DNA of 64,000 nucleotides from Flavilitoribacter nigricans DSM 23189 = NBRC 102662 (GCF_002646595.1 NZ_PDUD01000032.1:1-64000); one strand, 5' to 3'; shown: positions 51,907 to 62,700, counted from the stretch's first letter. Notes: generated by a model not told the origin, from the sequence alone. A program made the numbers and translations.

Positions 51907-54732
51907 CTAATGGATCACAAATGGATAGACTTCCTGCTGCCGGTTGGTCTGTATTTGTAAAAAATACAGGCCGGCCGGCAGGTCCAGATCAAAGCTTTTC
52001 CGGTATTCGCCACCCGGCTCGTAACCACTGTAAAGCGAACGGATCCGGCGTCCCTTACCGTCGGACAATAACAGGCTGATCCGTGCCGCCTCGGGCAATT
52101 GATAGCTTATATTTACCGGTCCGGTGGCTGGATTGGGCGCTACCCGGACCCGGAAATAATCCTGCACCAATTCCCGGGTAGGTGTGGGATAGCCATTGGG
52201 CGGAGGCCCCAGACGAACCGAGGTATATACGTGGTATTCACCCGGAGCCAGACCTACGCTCTGAGCGGCGTCTTCCACCAGTATGCTGTCTCCGCTGAAA
52301 TAGTCGTACCACCATCCTGTTGCGGAGAAGGCCGCACTAAGGTCCCGATCATTTACATCGAAATTCCCTTGCACCACCACGTCCATATTCTCGCCGTTCA
52401 GGAAGATCTTTTTTACGGTGGTTCCCCCGCCTATATCCAGTGTGAAATCTGTGGTGTTAAACACATCGTAATTGGTTTTCAGATGTATCAATCCGCTCAC
52501 TACATCGAACAACCGCTTGCGGTAGGCATCTTCCAGATAATCCCAGCGAATGGGTTTGCGGGACAGGCGACAGTTATCACTGACACTGCCATTTTCACAG
52601 GTATTAATGGAGTAGTCGTAACCCAGTTCACCAAACTGCCAGAGCATTTTGGGGCCGGGAACGGTGTAAAAGAAAGCCGCCGCCAGTTCGGAGCGTTTGA
52701 TTGCCGTGGGATATTCCCGGATGTCGTAATCTCCGTCGCTATTACCAAACTGGGTGTTTTTATACACCAGTCTTTCTTCGTCGTGACTTTCGATATAGGC
52801 CACCAGATGCGGCTGGGTCCAGTTGCGGTAGGTGTAGGCTGCCCCCCGCAGGTCAGCGGTGTATCCGAGCGCTGCTTCCAGGTATTGATTGTGTACTCCG
52901 CCTCCGGCCCAGGACATCATTCCGTAATTGATCAGTTCTACTTCTTCGAGATTATCCGCAAAATGTTCCAGGATCACGTAGGCATCCGGATTGACGGACC
53001 ACATCACATCGGCGTAGTGTTTGAGAATGGCGACCCGGTTGGCATCGTACGAACCCCAGAAACCGACATCCGTGGTCATGCGCTGGGTGAAGCCTTTTGA
53101 CAGGTCGAAGCGGAAGCCGTCCACCCGGTATTCTTCCAGCCAGTATTTCATCACCCGATCTACGTAGCGCCGGGTAGCCGGACTGCTATGATTGAAGTCA
53201 TAACCCACGTTAAAGGGGTGCATAGGAGTCACATTAAACCAGGGGTTGGTGGCCGTCGGCCGGAAATTCACCGGATCCCAGTCGAGCTGAGCCAACGGAC
53301 TCTGACTAAAGGCGTGATTGTACACGACATCCAGGATGACCGCGATCCCGCGACGATGACATTCGTCGATCAGCGCTTTGAAGGCCTCGGGGGTGCCGTA
53401 ATACTTATCCAGTGCCATATGGAAACTGGGGTTATAACCCCAGCTGTCATTCGCTTCAAATTCGCTCACCGGCATCAGTTCGATGGCGTTTATACCGAGC
53501 CGCTCCAGATAATCCAGGGTGTCTTTGAGGGTCTGATAATCGTGGCGTTCAATAAAATCACGCAATAGCAGCTCGTAGACCACCAACTCCTCTTTCGGAG
53601 GCGCCTGGAAATCATCGATCTGCCAGTTGTATTCGGCCTCGGCCATGGTAAATACACTCACGATCCCCTGTCCTTTTCCGGATGGGTAAGCCGGTAGATC
53701 GGGGAAGGTCACTTCCGGAATGAATGGATCATTAGCGGGGTCGAGTACGAGCGTGCTGAGCGGATCGGCCAGGCGCAGCCCCTCGTCCACCAGATACTGG
53801 TAGGTGTAGGTTTCGCCCGGAGTGAGACCGTCTACTTCCAGCCAGAAAGTGCCGTTCAGATCGCGGTGCATGAGGTAATCGGTACTGACTTGCCAGTCGT
53901 TAAAATCCCCTATCAGAAAAACGACCTGATTGCTCGGCGCGTGTAACTGGAAAAAAGCCGTGGTGCTGTTGATTTCGGTTCGCCCGTCCGGATAATCAGC
54001 CGGTACGGGCATTGTCCCGACCAGATAAGGGACCAGATAGGCCAGACGACGGGAAACGATCTCTCCACCGGCTTCGGCCCGGATCTCCACGGAGTGGGGC
54101 CGGGTGTCCGCATCGAAGGTGTAAGTGATTGCCGTAGCGTCCGTCTGGCTGGTGACCAGCATCTCGTCCTGGAAGATGGAGATCGTGGCCGGACGGTTCG
54201 TCTGAGCCTCTACCACAATGTCGTCGCCGGGGTTCACCAACATAACCTCCTGGGCGGGACTGGCCAGATTGAGCTGGAGGGATTCGTCAAAGACACCGGC
54301 AAAGATATCGGTATTGCCGGTGTTCTTGCCTTCTTTGGAACCATCGGCATTGCGAAATACAAAGGCCATTTTTTCAATCGATTCTTCCGCCGGCACGTTG
54401 TAATATTCCCGGATAGAAGGGCCGATCACGAAGCTGTAAACGTTGGGGCGTCCTTCTACGGGAGTGAGCTTCCAGTCGGCGTTGGCCTGGCCCCATACTG
54501 TTTGCACGTATTTCCAGTCGGTATCGGTACTACTGAGGTTGGTGACTACCCCGGTATGGAGGTAGACGTCGCAGTTGCAGTCTTTCAGGCCGGCATTGCC
54601 CAGGCTGGCGTCAAAATAAATGGTTACCTGGTCGGCCTCAGTGGGAAATGTAGGTTCGGTGGTGAGGATCTGGGCAGTGAGAGCAACGGTGGCCCATGAA
54701 CAAAGCATAGCCAGTAATAGTCGTTGGTGCAT
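51907..54732 (-). CDS. Secreted alpha-amylase family (GH13) enzyme with T9SS sorting domain
   Basis: A 941-residue precursor: signal peptide (1-19, ending LTAQ), an N-terminal carbohydrate-binding-like domain (about 22-135), a further Ig-like part (about 150-245), a CBM48/early-set domain (about 255-345, LHAPSNQVVFLIGDFNDW), a GH13 barrel (about 385-800) and a type-A T9SS domain (about 860-941, VAPNPATGP). Catalytic motifs: DVVYNHAF, nucleophile Asp in VDGFRFDLSKG, acid Glu in YVILEHF and Asp in ESHDEERL. It acts on starch-like glucans outside the cell. No sus genes are adjacent. Confidence 0.93.
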   Translation of the reverse strand: MHQRLLLAMLCSWATVALTAQILTTEPTFPTEADQVTIYFDASLGNAGLKDCNCDVYLHTGVVTNLSSTDTDWKYVQTVWGQANADWKLTPVEGRPNVYSFVIGPSIREYYNVPAEESIEKMAFVFRNADGSKEGKNTGNTDIFAGVFDESLQLNLASPAQEVMLVNPGDDIVVEAQTNRPATISIFQDEMLVTSQTDATAITYTFDADTRPHSVEIRAEAGGEIVSRRLAYLVPYLVGTMPVPADYPDGRTEINSTTAFFQLHAPSNQVVFLIGDFNDWQVSTDYLMHRDLNGTFWLEVDGLTPGETYTYQYLVDEGLRLADPLSTLVLDPANDPFIPEVTFPDLPAYPSGKGQGIVSVFTMAEAEYNWQIDDFQAPPKEELVVYELLLRDFIERHDYQTLKDTLDYLERLGINAIELMPVSEFEANDSWGYNPSFHMALDKYYGTPEAFKALIDECHRRGIAVILDVVYNHAFSQSPLAQLDWDPVNFRPTATNPWFNVTPMHPFNVGYDFNHSSPATRRYVDRVMKYWLEEYRVDGFRFDLSKGFTQRMTTDVGFWGSYDANRVAILKHYADVMWSVNPDAYVILEHFADNLEEVELINYGMMSWAGGGVHNQYLEAALGYTADLRGAAYTYRNWTQPHLVAYIESHDEERLVYKNTQFGNSDGDYDIREYPTAIKRSELAAAFFYTVPGPKMLWQFGELGYDYSINTCENGSVSDNCRLSRKPIRWDYLEDAYRKRLFDVVSGLIHLKTNYDVFNTTDFTLDIGGGTTVKKIFLNGENMDVVVQGNFDVNDRDLSAAFSATGWWYDYFSGDSILVEDAAQSVGLAPGEYHVYTSVRLGPPPNGYPTPTRELVQDYFRVRVAPNPATGPVNISYQLPEAARISLLLSDGKGRRIRSLYSGYEPGGEYRKSFDLDLPAGLYFLQIQTNRQQEVYPFVIH

Positions 54733-54763
54733 GATGGTATGTGAGTTTAAGTTTCCTTACTCA

Positions 54764-54771
54764 CAAAGTTA
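54764..54771 (-). promoter_or_regulatory. -7 box TAACTTTG for the amylase gene
   Basis: Exact TAnnTTTG match on the minus strand 31 bp before the ATG. Confidence 0.5.
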
Positions 54772-54875
54772 CAGGAATAAATTTGAATATGCATCTACAG
54801 ACTGGCCGGTTAGGAGTACCGGTAAGGAAGGGAAAGGGCCCGGGAGAGAAAGTAAAGAAAAGTATATCGGAAGGA

Positions 54876-54924
54876 GAGGAGTGAAGGATGGCAGACGAAG
54901 CTCGTCTGTCATGCTCCACTCCTC
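54876..54924 (-). terminator. Long hairpin after the RNA-binding protein gene
   Basis: GAGGAGTG/CACTCCTC form the outer stem and GCAGACGA/TCGTCTGT the inner stem around AGC. It ends 10 bp past the stop of the RRM gene. No T-run, so termination is uncertain. Confidence 0.45.
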
Positions 54925-54933
54925 GATCCTATC

Positions 54934-55467
54934 TTAGTCCCAGTCGTTACGACGACGGGATCCACCCCGGTCATAACGATCATTATCGTATCCTCCGCCA
55001 CCGCCACGACGATTGCCGCCGCGGTCATTGCGATCGCGATATCCGCCGCCGCCACCGTCACGGTCGCCGCCGCCACCATAACCGCCGCCGCCACCGCGGT
55101 TGCCGTATCCGCCGCCACCATAACCGCCGCCACCGCCGCGATTACCGTAGCCGCCACCACCGTATCCTCCACCGCCGCCACCGCGACGATTACGGTTAAA
55201 TCCACCTCCGCCGCCACCTCGGCTTTCACGAGGTTCAGCTTTTTTCACTACAATCGTGTTGCCATCCAAATCTGAATCATTCAGGGCTTCGATCGCCGCG
55301 TATGCTTCATCGTCGTTAGGCATTTCAACAAATCCAAATCCCCTTGATTTGCCAGTAAATTTGTCCATAATAACTTTGGCAGAATCAATCTCACCGAACT
55401 GAGCAAATGTACTTTCCAGCTCCTCGCTGGTAGTGTCAAAATTAAGTCTAGCTACAAAAATGTTCAT
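54934..55467 (-). CDS. RRM-type glycine-rich RNA-binding protein
   Basis: A 177-residue protein. Residues 1-78 form a single RNA-recognition motif with RNP2 (NIFVARLN) and RNP1 (KSRGFGFVEM). The remainder is a low-complexity Gly/Arg/Tyr tail with repeated GGYGGGGYGNRGGGG-type units and a final basic RRRNDWD. Such proteins in Bacteroidota and cyanobacteria bind RNA and often respond to cold. The tail is encoded by imperfect GC-rich repeats (about 54990-55220). A long 5' leader (about 235 nt if the -7 box at 55708-55715 is used) would fit post-transcriptional control. Confidence 0.92.
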   Translation of the reverse strand: MNIFVARLNFDTTSEELESTFAQFGEIDSAKVIMDKFTGKSRGFGFVEMPNDDEAYAAIEALNDSDLDGNTIVVKKAEPRESRGGGGGGFNRNRRGGGGGGYGGGGYGNRGGGGGYGGGGYGNRGGGGGYGGGGDRDGGGGGYRDRNDRGGNRRGGGGGYDNDRYDRGGSRRRNDWD

Positions 55468-55879
55468 CTTGAGAAAAAAATTAATAAAGAAAAAGTTAGG
55501 AAAAAGAACTCTAGCCCTTGGAAAGGCTTATATCCAAAGGGATAAGTAATAGCGAGTAGATTTTAGGAAATTTCCGGGGAGTGGAGGTGCTAAAAAAGAC
55601 CGGCTAATCTTATCAAATTGCAAAATTGTCATTCGAATTAGTGAAAAATCAAAAACCTAACCGACGTGGTGAAGCATATAAACTTACCAATACCTTTGTA
55701 CACTAGACAAAAGTAGCACAAATACTAATACAACGCCAGCGTAGTTGACAAATATTTTATACGAATTTTGCCCCTTTTGGCCCATAAACAGGCCCAAAAT
55801 AGTCGCTTAAGCGGTCAGTACCCATTTTGGCCCTTTCCGCCTGCGCGCACTGCATGTAATTAAACCCTATTTTTGCACG
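55468..55879. other. Divergent intergenic region, RRM gene/pbpC
   Basis: About 410 bp, AT-rich in its middle, no reading frame. It holds TACTTTTG on the minus strand (55708-55715) and TACCTTTG on the plus strand (55691-55698), two exact -7 boxes that face each other 9 bp apart. Confidence 0.45.
55868..55875 (+). promoter_or_regulatory. -7 box TATTTTTG adjoining the pbpC start
   Basis: Exact TAnnTTTG match ending 4 bp before the ATG at 55880. If used, the mRNA would be leaderless or nearly so. Confidence 0.4.
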
Positions 55880-58303
55880 ATGATCAGGCGTCTCTGGAAA
55901 TCCATTCGAAAACTCTTCCGGACCCATCCGCGGTGGGCCTGGGGATCCGTTTTGGTTCTGCTGCTGGCCTACGTTTTTTGTCTGCCTCGCCCCTTGTTCG
56001 ATGCGCCTACGAGTATGGTGCTGGAAGACCGGGAAGGCAATCTGCTGGGGGCCCGTATTGCGGCCGACGGACAGTGGCGATTTCCCGCTCCGGACAGCTT
56101 GCCGCAGACTTTCGTACAGGCCCTGCTCGAATTCGAGGATCGCCGGTTTTACCGGCATCCGGGCGTCGACCTGCGCAGTATCGGCCGGGCGATGGTGCAG
56201 AACATCCGCAACGGCCGGATCGTAAGCGGCGGCAGCACCATCACGATGCAACTCATGCGAATGTCCCGCAACCGGGACAGCCGTTCCCTCTGGCAAAAGC
56301 TCATCGAAGTGATCCAGGCCACCCGCCTGGAATGGACCTACAGCAAAGAGGAGATCCTGACGCTCTACGCCGCCCACGCGCCCTTCGGTGGCAACGTTGT
56401 GGGCCTGGAAGCCGCTTCGTGGCGGTATTTTGCCAAGCGCCCGGAACTGCTTACCTGGGCCGAAGCCGCTACCCTGGCCGTACTTCCGAACAGTCCCGGT
56501 CTGATCCATCCGGGCCGCAACCGGGATGCCCTGGAAGCCAAACGCAACCGTCTGCTCGACCGACTGGAACAAGCCGGTACCCTGGATAAACTGACATGCG
56601 AACTGGCGAAGGAAGAACCACTGCCGCAGGCCCCGCTGCCGTTGCCGCGTCTCGCACCCCATCTGCTCGACCGGGCGGACCTGGAATACGTCAAAAGTGG
56701 ACAGGTCCGGCAATCCCGCGTACGCACCACGCTGGATCGGGGACTGCAACAACAGTTGAACACCCTGGTCCAACGGCACCACGAGCGCCTGCGTGCCAAC
56801 GGAATTTTTAATCTGGCGGCTTTTGTAGTGGATCTGGAAAGCGGAGCGGTGCAGGCCTACGTGGGCAACGTCATGGGTGCCGGCGAAGACCACGGAGAAG
56901 CAGTAGATGTGATCACCGCCCCACGGAGTACGGGCAGCATCCTGAAGCCGTTGCTGTACGCCAGTATGCTCCAGGAAGGGCAGATCGTGGGCGAAACGCA
57001 GGTACCGGATGTGCCGACGCTGCTCAGCGGGTATAAGCCGGAAAATTTTCACGAGCAATACGACGGACTGGTCAGTGCCCGTCAGGCGCTGGTACGTTCC
57101 CTGAATGTGCCGTTTATCCATCTGTTGCAGGGATACGGTCTGGAAAAATTCCACTATCAGTTGCGGAAGTTCGGCTTCCAGCACATCACTTTCCCTCCGG
57201 ACCACTACGGTCTGCCGCTGATCCTGGGTGGGGCGGAAGCGAGTTTGTGGGATATTACCGGCACCTACGCCTCCCTGGGAAGAATATTGCAACATACCTA
57301 CGGATACAGCGGCGAATACGATCCCGCCGATTTTCACAAGCCCTACTATTTATACCGGGAACCGACCGGTAACGCACCGGCGGTGGATCTGCGAAGGGAC
57401 CCGCCTTTTCTGGGGTCGGGCGCTATCTGGCTGATGCTGGATGCGATGAAGGAACTGGAACGACCTAACGAGGAAGGTATCTGGGAACGTTTTCGTTCCA
57501 GCCGGCAGGTGGCCTGGAAAACCGGCACCAGCTTCGGCTTCCGGGATGCCTGGGCGGTCGGTGTGACGCCGCAATACGCGATCGGTATCTGGGCGGGCAA
57601 TGCGGACGGTGAAGGCCGTGCCGGTCTGGTAGGAGTTAAAGCAGCCGCTCCGGTGCTGTTTGATATAGTCAATATGTTGCCCAAGCCACCTTCCGGCCGG
57701 GCCTCCTGGTTTAGTCAGCCCTACGATGATCTGCTGGAACTGGAAGTCTGTGCGAGATCCGGGTTCCGGCCGGTAGAGGGATGCCCGGTGGATACGGTCT
57801 GGGCTACCGCCAATGGCCGCCGGGTACCGCCCTGCCCATACCATAAGACCATTCATCTGGATCCCGGCCGGCAGTGGCGGGTGAATGCTTCCTGCATCAA
57901 TCCGGCCGATATCGTGCACGTGCCCTGGCTGGTGTTGCCGCCGCTGGAAGGGCATTACTACCGCTCCAAACATCCCGACTTTAGTCCACTGCCGCCATTC
58001 CGGCCGGATTGTCGCAGCACCGATGAGGGGCAACCCATGCAATTGATCTATCCCAAACAACCTACCCGGATCTACGTTCCCGTGGATCTGGACGGATCGC
58101 TTTCCCGGACGGTTTTTGCCGTTGCGCACAATGATCCGGGGGCAACCATCCACTGGCATATCGACGAACAATTCATGGGGAGTACGGAAAACTTCCACAG
58201 CCTGGAACTCAAACCCGCTCCCGGCCCCCATCTGCTGACGCTGGTGGACGAACGGGGCAATCGGCTGGAACAGCCCTTTGAGATCATCGGCAGGGAAGAA
58301 TAG
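55880..58303 (+). CDS. pbpC: Penicillin-binding protein 1C (bifunctional)
   Basis: An 807-residue class A PBP. A membrane anchor (about 20-38) is followed by a glycosyltransferase domain (about 65-235) with EFEDRRFYRHPGVD (catalytic Glu), GGSTITMQL and GLEAASWRYF. The transpeptidase domain (about 270-600) has the SxxK box in TGSILKP, the SxN box RSLNVPF and KTGTSFGFRDAW. A C-terminal PBP1C-type domain (about 690-807) follows. It polymerises and cross-links peptidoglycan. The alpha-2-macroglobulin gene often paired with pbpC is not in this window. The SxxK box has Ile where Thr is usual. Confidence 0.93.
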   Translation: MIRRLWKSIRKLFRTHPRWAWGSVLVLLLAYVFCLPRPLFDAPTSMVLEDREGNLLGARIAADGQWRFPAPDSLPQTFVQALLEFEDRRFYRHPGVDLRSIGRAMVQNIRNGRIVSGGSTITMQLMRMSRNRDSRSLWQKLIEVIQATRLEWTYSKEEILTLYAAHAPFGGNVVGLEAASWRYFAKRPELLTWAEAATLAVLPNSPGLIHPGRNRDALEAKRNRLLDRLEQAGTLDKLTCELAKEEPLPQAPLPLPRLAPHLLDRADLEYVKSGQVRQSRVRTTLDRGLQQQLNTLVQRHHERLRANGIFNLAAFVVDLESGAVQAYVGNVMGAGEDHGEAVDVITAPRSTGSILKPLLYASMLQEGQIVGETQVPDVPTLLSGYKPENFHEQYDGLVSARQALVRSLNVPFIHLLQGYGLEKFHYQLRKFGFQHITFPPDHYGLPLILGGAEASLWDITGTYASLGRILQHTYGYSGEYDPADFHKPYYLYREPTGNAPAVDLRRDPPFLGSGAIWLMLDAMKELERPNEEGIWERFRSSRQVAWKTGTSFGFRDAWAVGVTPQYAIGIWAGNADGEGRAGLVGVKAAAPVLFDIVNMLPKPPSGRASWFSQPYDDLLELEVCARSGFRPVEGCPVDTVWATANGRRVPPCPYHKTIHLDPGRQWRVNASCINPADIVHVPWLVLPPLEGHYYRSKHPDFSPLPPFRPDCRSTDEGQPMQLIYPKQPTRIYVPVDLDGSLSRTVFAVAHNDPGATIHWHIDEQFMGSTENFHSLELKPAPGPHLLTLVDERGNRLEQPFEIIGREE

Positions 58304-58933
58304 GGGAGAGGCTCCGGTTATTCAGGCTTGCAGGGATTCCCCGGGAGGTTTTCTTAATGGCAATGTCAATTGCAATTATAACATGAATCATGCGAATTAG
58401 GGGTTAAAAGTCCCCTAGGAGCGAGAGATAGGTAGCCCGTCCTATAATTTGGGAGGTTCAGCGTGCCGTAGGTACGCAATATGGTTTTACATGGCGTACC
58501 TACGGCACGCTAAGCCGGGAAATGGTCATTTTGCTACCTACATCTTGTGCCTAAAGGCACATTGATTCCTGATTCGCATGATTCACCCCGAATTTTATAG
58601 AAGGCGGCGTATGACCTCAGAGAGAGGTCAAATATTCGTATAATTTAGCTGGATTAGCGTTTTCCGACCTCATCGAGGTCGCACATTTACCACATTGCTC
58701 CATGTTGTGCGACCTCCCTGAGGTCGAAACCAGCATTTCGACTATTTTTCTACGAATGTTTAACCTCTACGAGGTCATTTTTGAATCCTGAAAAAATTCA
58801 GGATGAACTCATATCTTAATGGCAATGTCAATTGCAATTACAATAGCAAGGTAAAGGTCGCGAACTGGTTCCTTTTCCCAATTTTGAATCATTGAAATGG
58901 CCATTGGAATTGAAATTGCTATTTCCCAAAACG
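58304..58933. repeat. 630-bp intergenic array of inverted and direct repeats
   Basis: A 27-bp perfect direct repeat (58352-58378 and 58814-58840) brackets nested palindromes. There are 13-bp arms GAATCATGCGAAT (58385-58397) and ATTCGCATGATTC (58572-58584), 8-bp arms TAGGTAGC/GCTACCTA (58429-58436, 58533-58540) and, inside, perfect 18-bp arms at 58460-58477 and 58494-58511. To the right stand four small GACCTC/GAGGTC hairpins (58612-58630, 58665-58681, 58710-58726, 58763-58775). A TCCTGAA/TTCAGGA hairpin (58786-58803) follows. No reading frame. It looks like one or more inserted palindromic elements. Confidence 0.75.
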
Positions 58934-59533
58934 CTATTCCAGTTTTCTGAAATCCACGTAACGATCCCCGTTAATCCGGATCTCACCGTAGCCGTATGCT
59001 ACCGTTGTCACTCCGGTAGTATCCAGGTGGGCGATCGGTTCGTTATCCCGGAGGAAGGATTCGAGCGTAGCGATAGAATAGCCCTTTGACCGGCGAACGA
59101 CCTTGAGCCGCTGGCCCTGGTTGGGAGCGATCGGGATGGAACCACAGTAAATGAAATTTTTGTCTTTGGCGTACGGGTAACCGATCTCTTCAAAAGTAGC
59201 CGGATCGGCCTGACCGATGGGAAGGTGCAGGAAATAAATCCGGTCCTTGTCGGCCGTAAAGATCCCGCTCGGGAGCAGGCGGTAGCTGGGTGCATCAACG
59301 CCGGGCAGTACCAGGCCCTGATAAAAGACCTGATCTTTGTCTTTGGCGAATGCCCGCTGGCTGAGGATCTCGAAGGTTTCCGGATCTACCTCCAACGGTT
59401 GAACACGGCGGCCGTGCCCTTCATCGATGGTGACGTAAGACCACTGACCATCCACTTGCCGGTAGCCGTTCTCGCAGCTCATCAGGGACAAAATGGTCAA
59501 CAGGAATAAAACGGATTGCAGGAGGGGTTTCAT
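58934..59533 (-). CDS. DKNYY-family lipoprotein
   Basis: A 199-residue precursor starting at ATG 59533; the frame extends 26 codons upstream but the lipoprotein signal (MKPLLQSVLFLLTILSLMSC) fixes this start. The mature protein has two DKNYY-type repeats, AFAKDKDQVFYQGLVLPGVD and YAKDKNFIYCGSIPIA, separated by FTADKDRIYFLHLPI. Each is followed by a PATFEEI/PETFEIL-like phrase. The DKNYY family has no known function and is usually exported. It is separated from the TraB-domain gene upstream by about 200 bp. Confidence 0.8.
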   Translation of the reverse strand: MKPLLQSVLFLLTILSLMSCENGYRQVDGQWSYVTIDEGHGRRVQPLEVDPETFEILSQRAFAKDKDQVFYQGLVLPGVDAPSYRLLPSGIFTADKDRIYFLHLPIGQADPATFEEIGYPYAKDKNFIYCGSIPIAPNQGQRLKVVRRSKGYSIATLESFLRDNEPIAHLDTTGVTTVAYGYGEIRINGDRYVDFRKLE

Positions 59534-59707
59534 AAGTAAATTTTTAGGATCGCAAAGCCCGAATGCCTTTAGCAAATGGGCGGTGTATAAAAACGTGTTG
59601 CCACAGTGCATAGTGTACCCATGCCCGCAGGGAGAAAGAGCCGCAATAGTCTGTTTTAAACCCCGTCCTGGGGCCTAAATGTTCTGATAAGGTCTTAAGG
59701 AAAATTT

Positions 59708-59731
59708 ACCCGGCAGCGTAGGCTGCCGGGT
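59708..59731 (-). terminator. Terminator of the TraB-domain gene
   Basis: ACCCGGCAGC and GCTGCCGGGT form a perfect 10-bp stem with loop GTAG, 7 bp past the stop; AAATTTTCC follows on the minus strand. Confidence 0.65.
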
Positions 59732-59737
59732 GCCGGT

Positions 59738-62700
59738 CTATTCTTTACTGTTGATGTATTCGATAAATTCGGTGAAAATGGTCTCGAATTCCGCCTCGGT
59801 CTTGGTGGAGGTGTAATAGACGGATTGATCATTATTGAGATCAATATGGCCATTCTCGTCAAAAGGGCCGATACAGCCCAGGTAATAAGCTCCTTCTTCT
59901 TCGGAAGCGCATTTCATAAAGACCATATTCCCGGGCTTCACCTCATTGGCCAAAATTTCCCGGACGAGTGTACAGTCTTCACACCAGTAATCGTAATTGC
60001 TGAAGAAGTGGTATTTCATCACCGCTTCGGCCACTTTCTCTTTGTCATTCCAGCGATCCGGTAATTCCCGGTCGAAAGTCGACAGTCCTTTCAGGATCCA
60101 GTAGCGGTAGTAGGAGCTTTCCATGACCGTATCCATCAGCGCCTGGGGAAGTGGTTCGTCTTTGGCGATGCGATTGTAGATCACCCGGTACTTGCCGAAT
60201 ATATCGGTAGATCCGGAGATCACTTCGTACAGCTTTTCGGCGGTTTCCCGGTCGCCTTTCTCCCGGATGTAGTCCATCAGGTAGCCGTCAATGCTGGCGG
60301 TGGAATCGGCCTCCAGCGTAACGTAGAAGCTGTCGATACGGGCGTACATGCGGGGGTGGTACCAGGCCAGGTCATTTTCCAGGAATGGATAGTTTGTTTC
60401 CTGTTCCAGCCAGTGGGCGATCAGGGCCAGTACTTCGGAGGTACCGATATCCTTTTCCGCCAGTTTTTTCAATTGTGGATAATATTGCTGCATCAGTTCC
60501 AGGGAATCGGCGAAGGGTTTGAACAGATCGGAGGAGAGTTGCTGGGGTGACTCCATCTGTTTCATCAGACCGATCATTTTGGGCATACTGGTTGGCGAAC
60601 TTCGCTGCCCCAGGCTCTCGAGGATGATGGCTTTGACGTTGCCGTTGTCGGTAGCGCTGTAGTATTTTACGAGTTCGTCCTCTACTTCTTCCGATTCAAA
60701 ATTGTGCAGCATGGCCACCAGAATATATTTGGCGTTGTATTCATCAATCTCATTCAGCAGAGGTTTCCAAAGCAAAGGGTAGACCAGGGGGAGGTCCGCC
60801 TCCGTAAAGTTTTCGTAGTTATTGAAGGCCTGCAGGGCATTGCTAAAGGTCAGGCTGTCCTTGGATTCCAGGTCCTGCAGAATGAGGGGCGCTTTCCGGC
60901 TCGTCAGGGAAGTACCGGAATCCTCATCCAGTTCGAAGCGGATGGTCCCCAGCAGATCGTCTACATAGGAAGAAGTCTGTAATGGCTGGGGCGCAACCAG
61001 TTCCAGGGAGGTAAAGGTGTGATTGCAGAAGATACCCATTACGGTGCGGTAGTAGAAGGTGGAGTCGTTCTGGTACCGGACGATGTAAGCGGGGCAAACA
61101 TCACCGTATTTAAAGGTTTTAAATTCCAGGATGGTATCCGTCAGTTCGCGGTCTACTGCATTATCGAGCGTAAAAATGGAGTCGGACAGATTGAGTTCCT
61201 GGTATTTGCCGTAAGGCTCAAATTCGAGCATCAGGGTGACGCCGGAACCGGTATAATTAAAATCAAAATTTTCCACCCTTTGCTCCTCTTCGGTAGTTTG
61301 GTACTGATAATTTGCCGCGGGAGCTTTCATGGAAAAGCGGGCGTCCGGAAAAGTGAAAGTATTCGGTACGTTATATTTTGGTTCCGAAAAAGCGATGTTC
61401 TCGAAAAAATCCTCATTGACCTCGTGACTGGGAGATTTCTGCACCCAGATATAAAGCATGGCTCCCCGAATGATCTCCCGCACGTAAAAGTGGTTATCAA
61501 AGCGATCCACGAGTATGGCATCCATCCCGAGATGCTCATCCTTAGTGATGAATTTCTCTTCACTCACTTTGGCGTTGTAGATCGACCCCAGACTTTCCAT
61601 GGTGGCCCGGAGATCAGAATAAGGCTCAACGTAGGTGATCCCCGGCGGCATACAGTGGTACCGGACCATATATTCATCCTCCGTCTGCGGATCTTCGTAG
61701 ACCTTATACCGCAGCAGGATGTCTCCCCGCTCGGCGTAATGCTCATTGGTGACCGGATTATCGGAAAATGCGATGTCATCGGGGAAATAATATTCAAACG
61801 CGCCATCTGCGCTAAATTGTCGGTTCCACTTTTTCTCCACCGGTTTTTCCTGCGGGTAAATGACCAGCCCGTTCAGGTAGCGCTCTACGTTGGGATGATC
61901 GAAAGCGGAAATGGAAAGCCCCAGGATCATCTGCAGGGAGAAAGCATCCTCCGTGATCTGGAGACGCGCCCGGTAGGCATTCTTTTCGGAGAAATTTTCA
62001 ATATCGTAACGGGTGAGGGTATCGCCTAATTCGGTTTTTATCAGGTTGAGATTGAGGGTATCCGGAAAGACGGCCGCTTTTGCGTACTCCAGGAAGGCCG
62101 TTTCGTCTTCAAGCAGGGCGATTGGAAAGATCATGGTCATATAAATCAGACCTTTGTCAAACTCCGTTGCCATGTGGACTTCCCCCTGATCGTAGAGCGG
62201 GACCAGTTCGTTGTTGAGGCTGGATTGCAGGCTAAAACGGAGCAGGGAACCGTCCAGCTGGTACCAGTCCTGCGCCTGGTGCAGAAGATAAGTGCGGTCG
62301 ATGCGGTCGGTGGATTGCCCGAAATTCACCCGTCGTACCCGGTAGCCGGCTGCAGCCAGTTGGTCGAGCACATTATCCTTGCCGAATAGGTGGGCCGCGC
62401 CGACCACCGCGAAGGTGCCGGCCCGCTTCGCCAGCGCTTCAAAGGAAGTAGCCTGTATCAGATTGCGTTCGGACATCCGGTAAACATCCGCTTCGTCGTA
62501 TACCTTGGGCTCGGTCATTTCCCTTAATTTATCGACATCTCCCCGGGCGTAGGTATTGATGAATTCTTCGTACCAGGGATCATCGATCTTGAACTTCTCC
62601 TCTTTTTCGGGAATACCGTCGAGAATGCTGACATGTTCACTCATATCCTCGAGCCCGTGACTGGACAAGCCCAGGTTCATAGCCGTTCGGAAAAGGTAAC

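Noticed and set aside
54888-55199. His/Arg-rich plus-strand frame opposite the RRM protein
   Set aside because: It is the complement of Gly codon repeats in the RNA-binding protein tail.
55757-57337. 526-codon open frame antisense to pbpC
   Set aside because: It lies wholly opposite a well-conserved PBP1C gene, is Gln/Arg/Gly-rich without domain motifs, and arises from the codon bias of the true gene.
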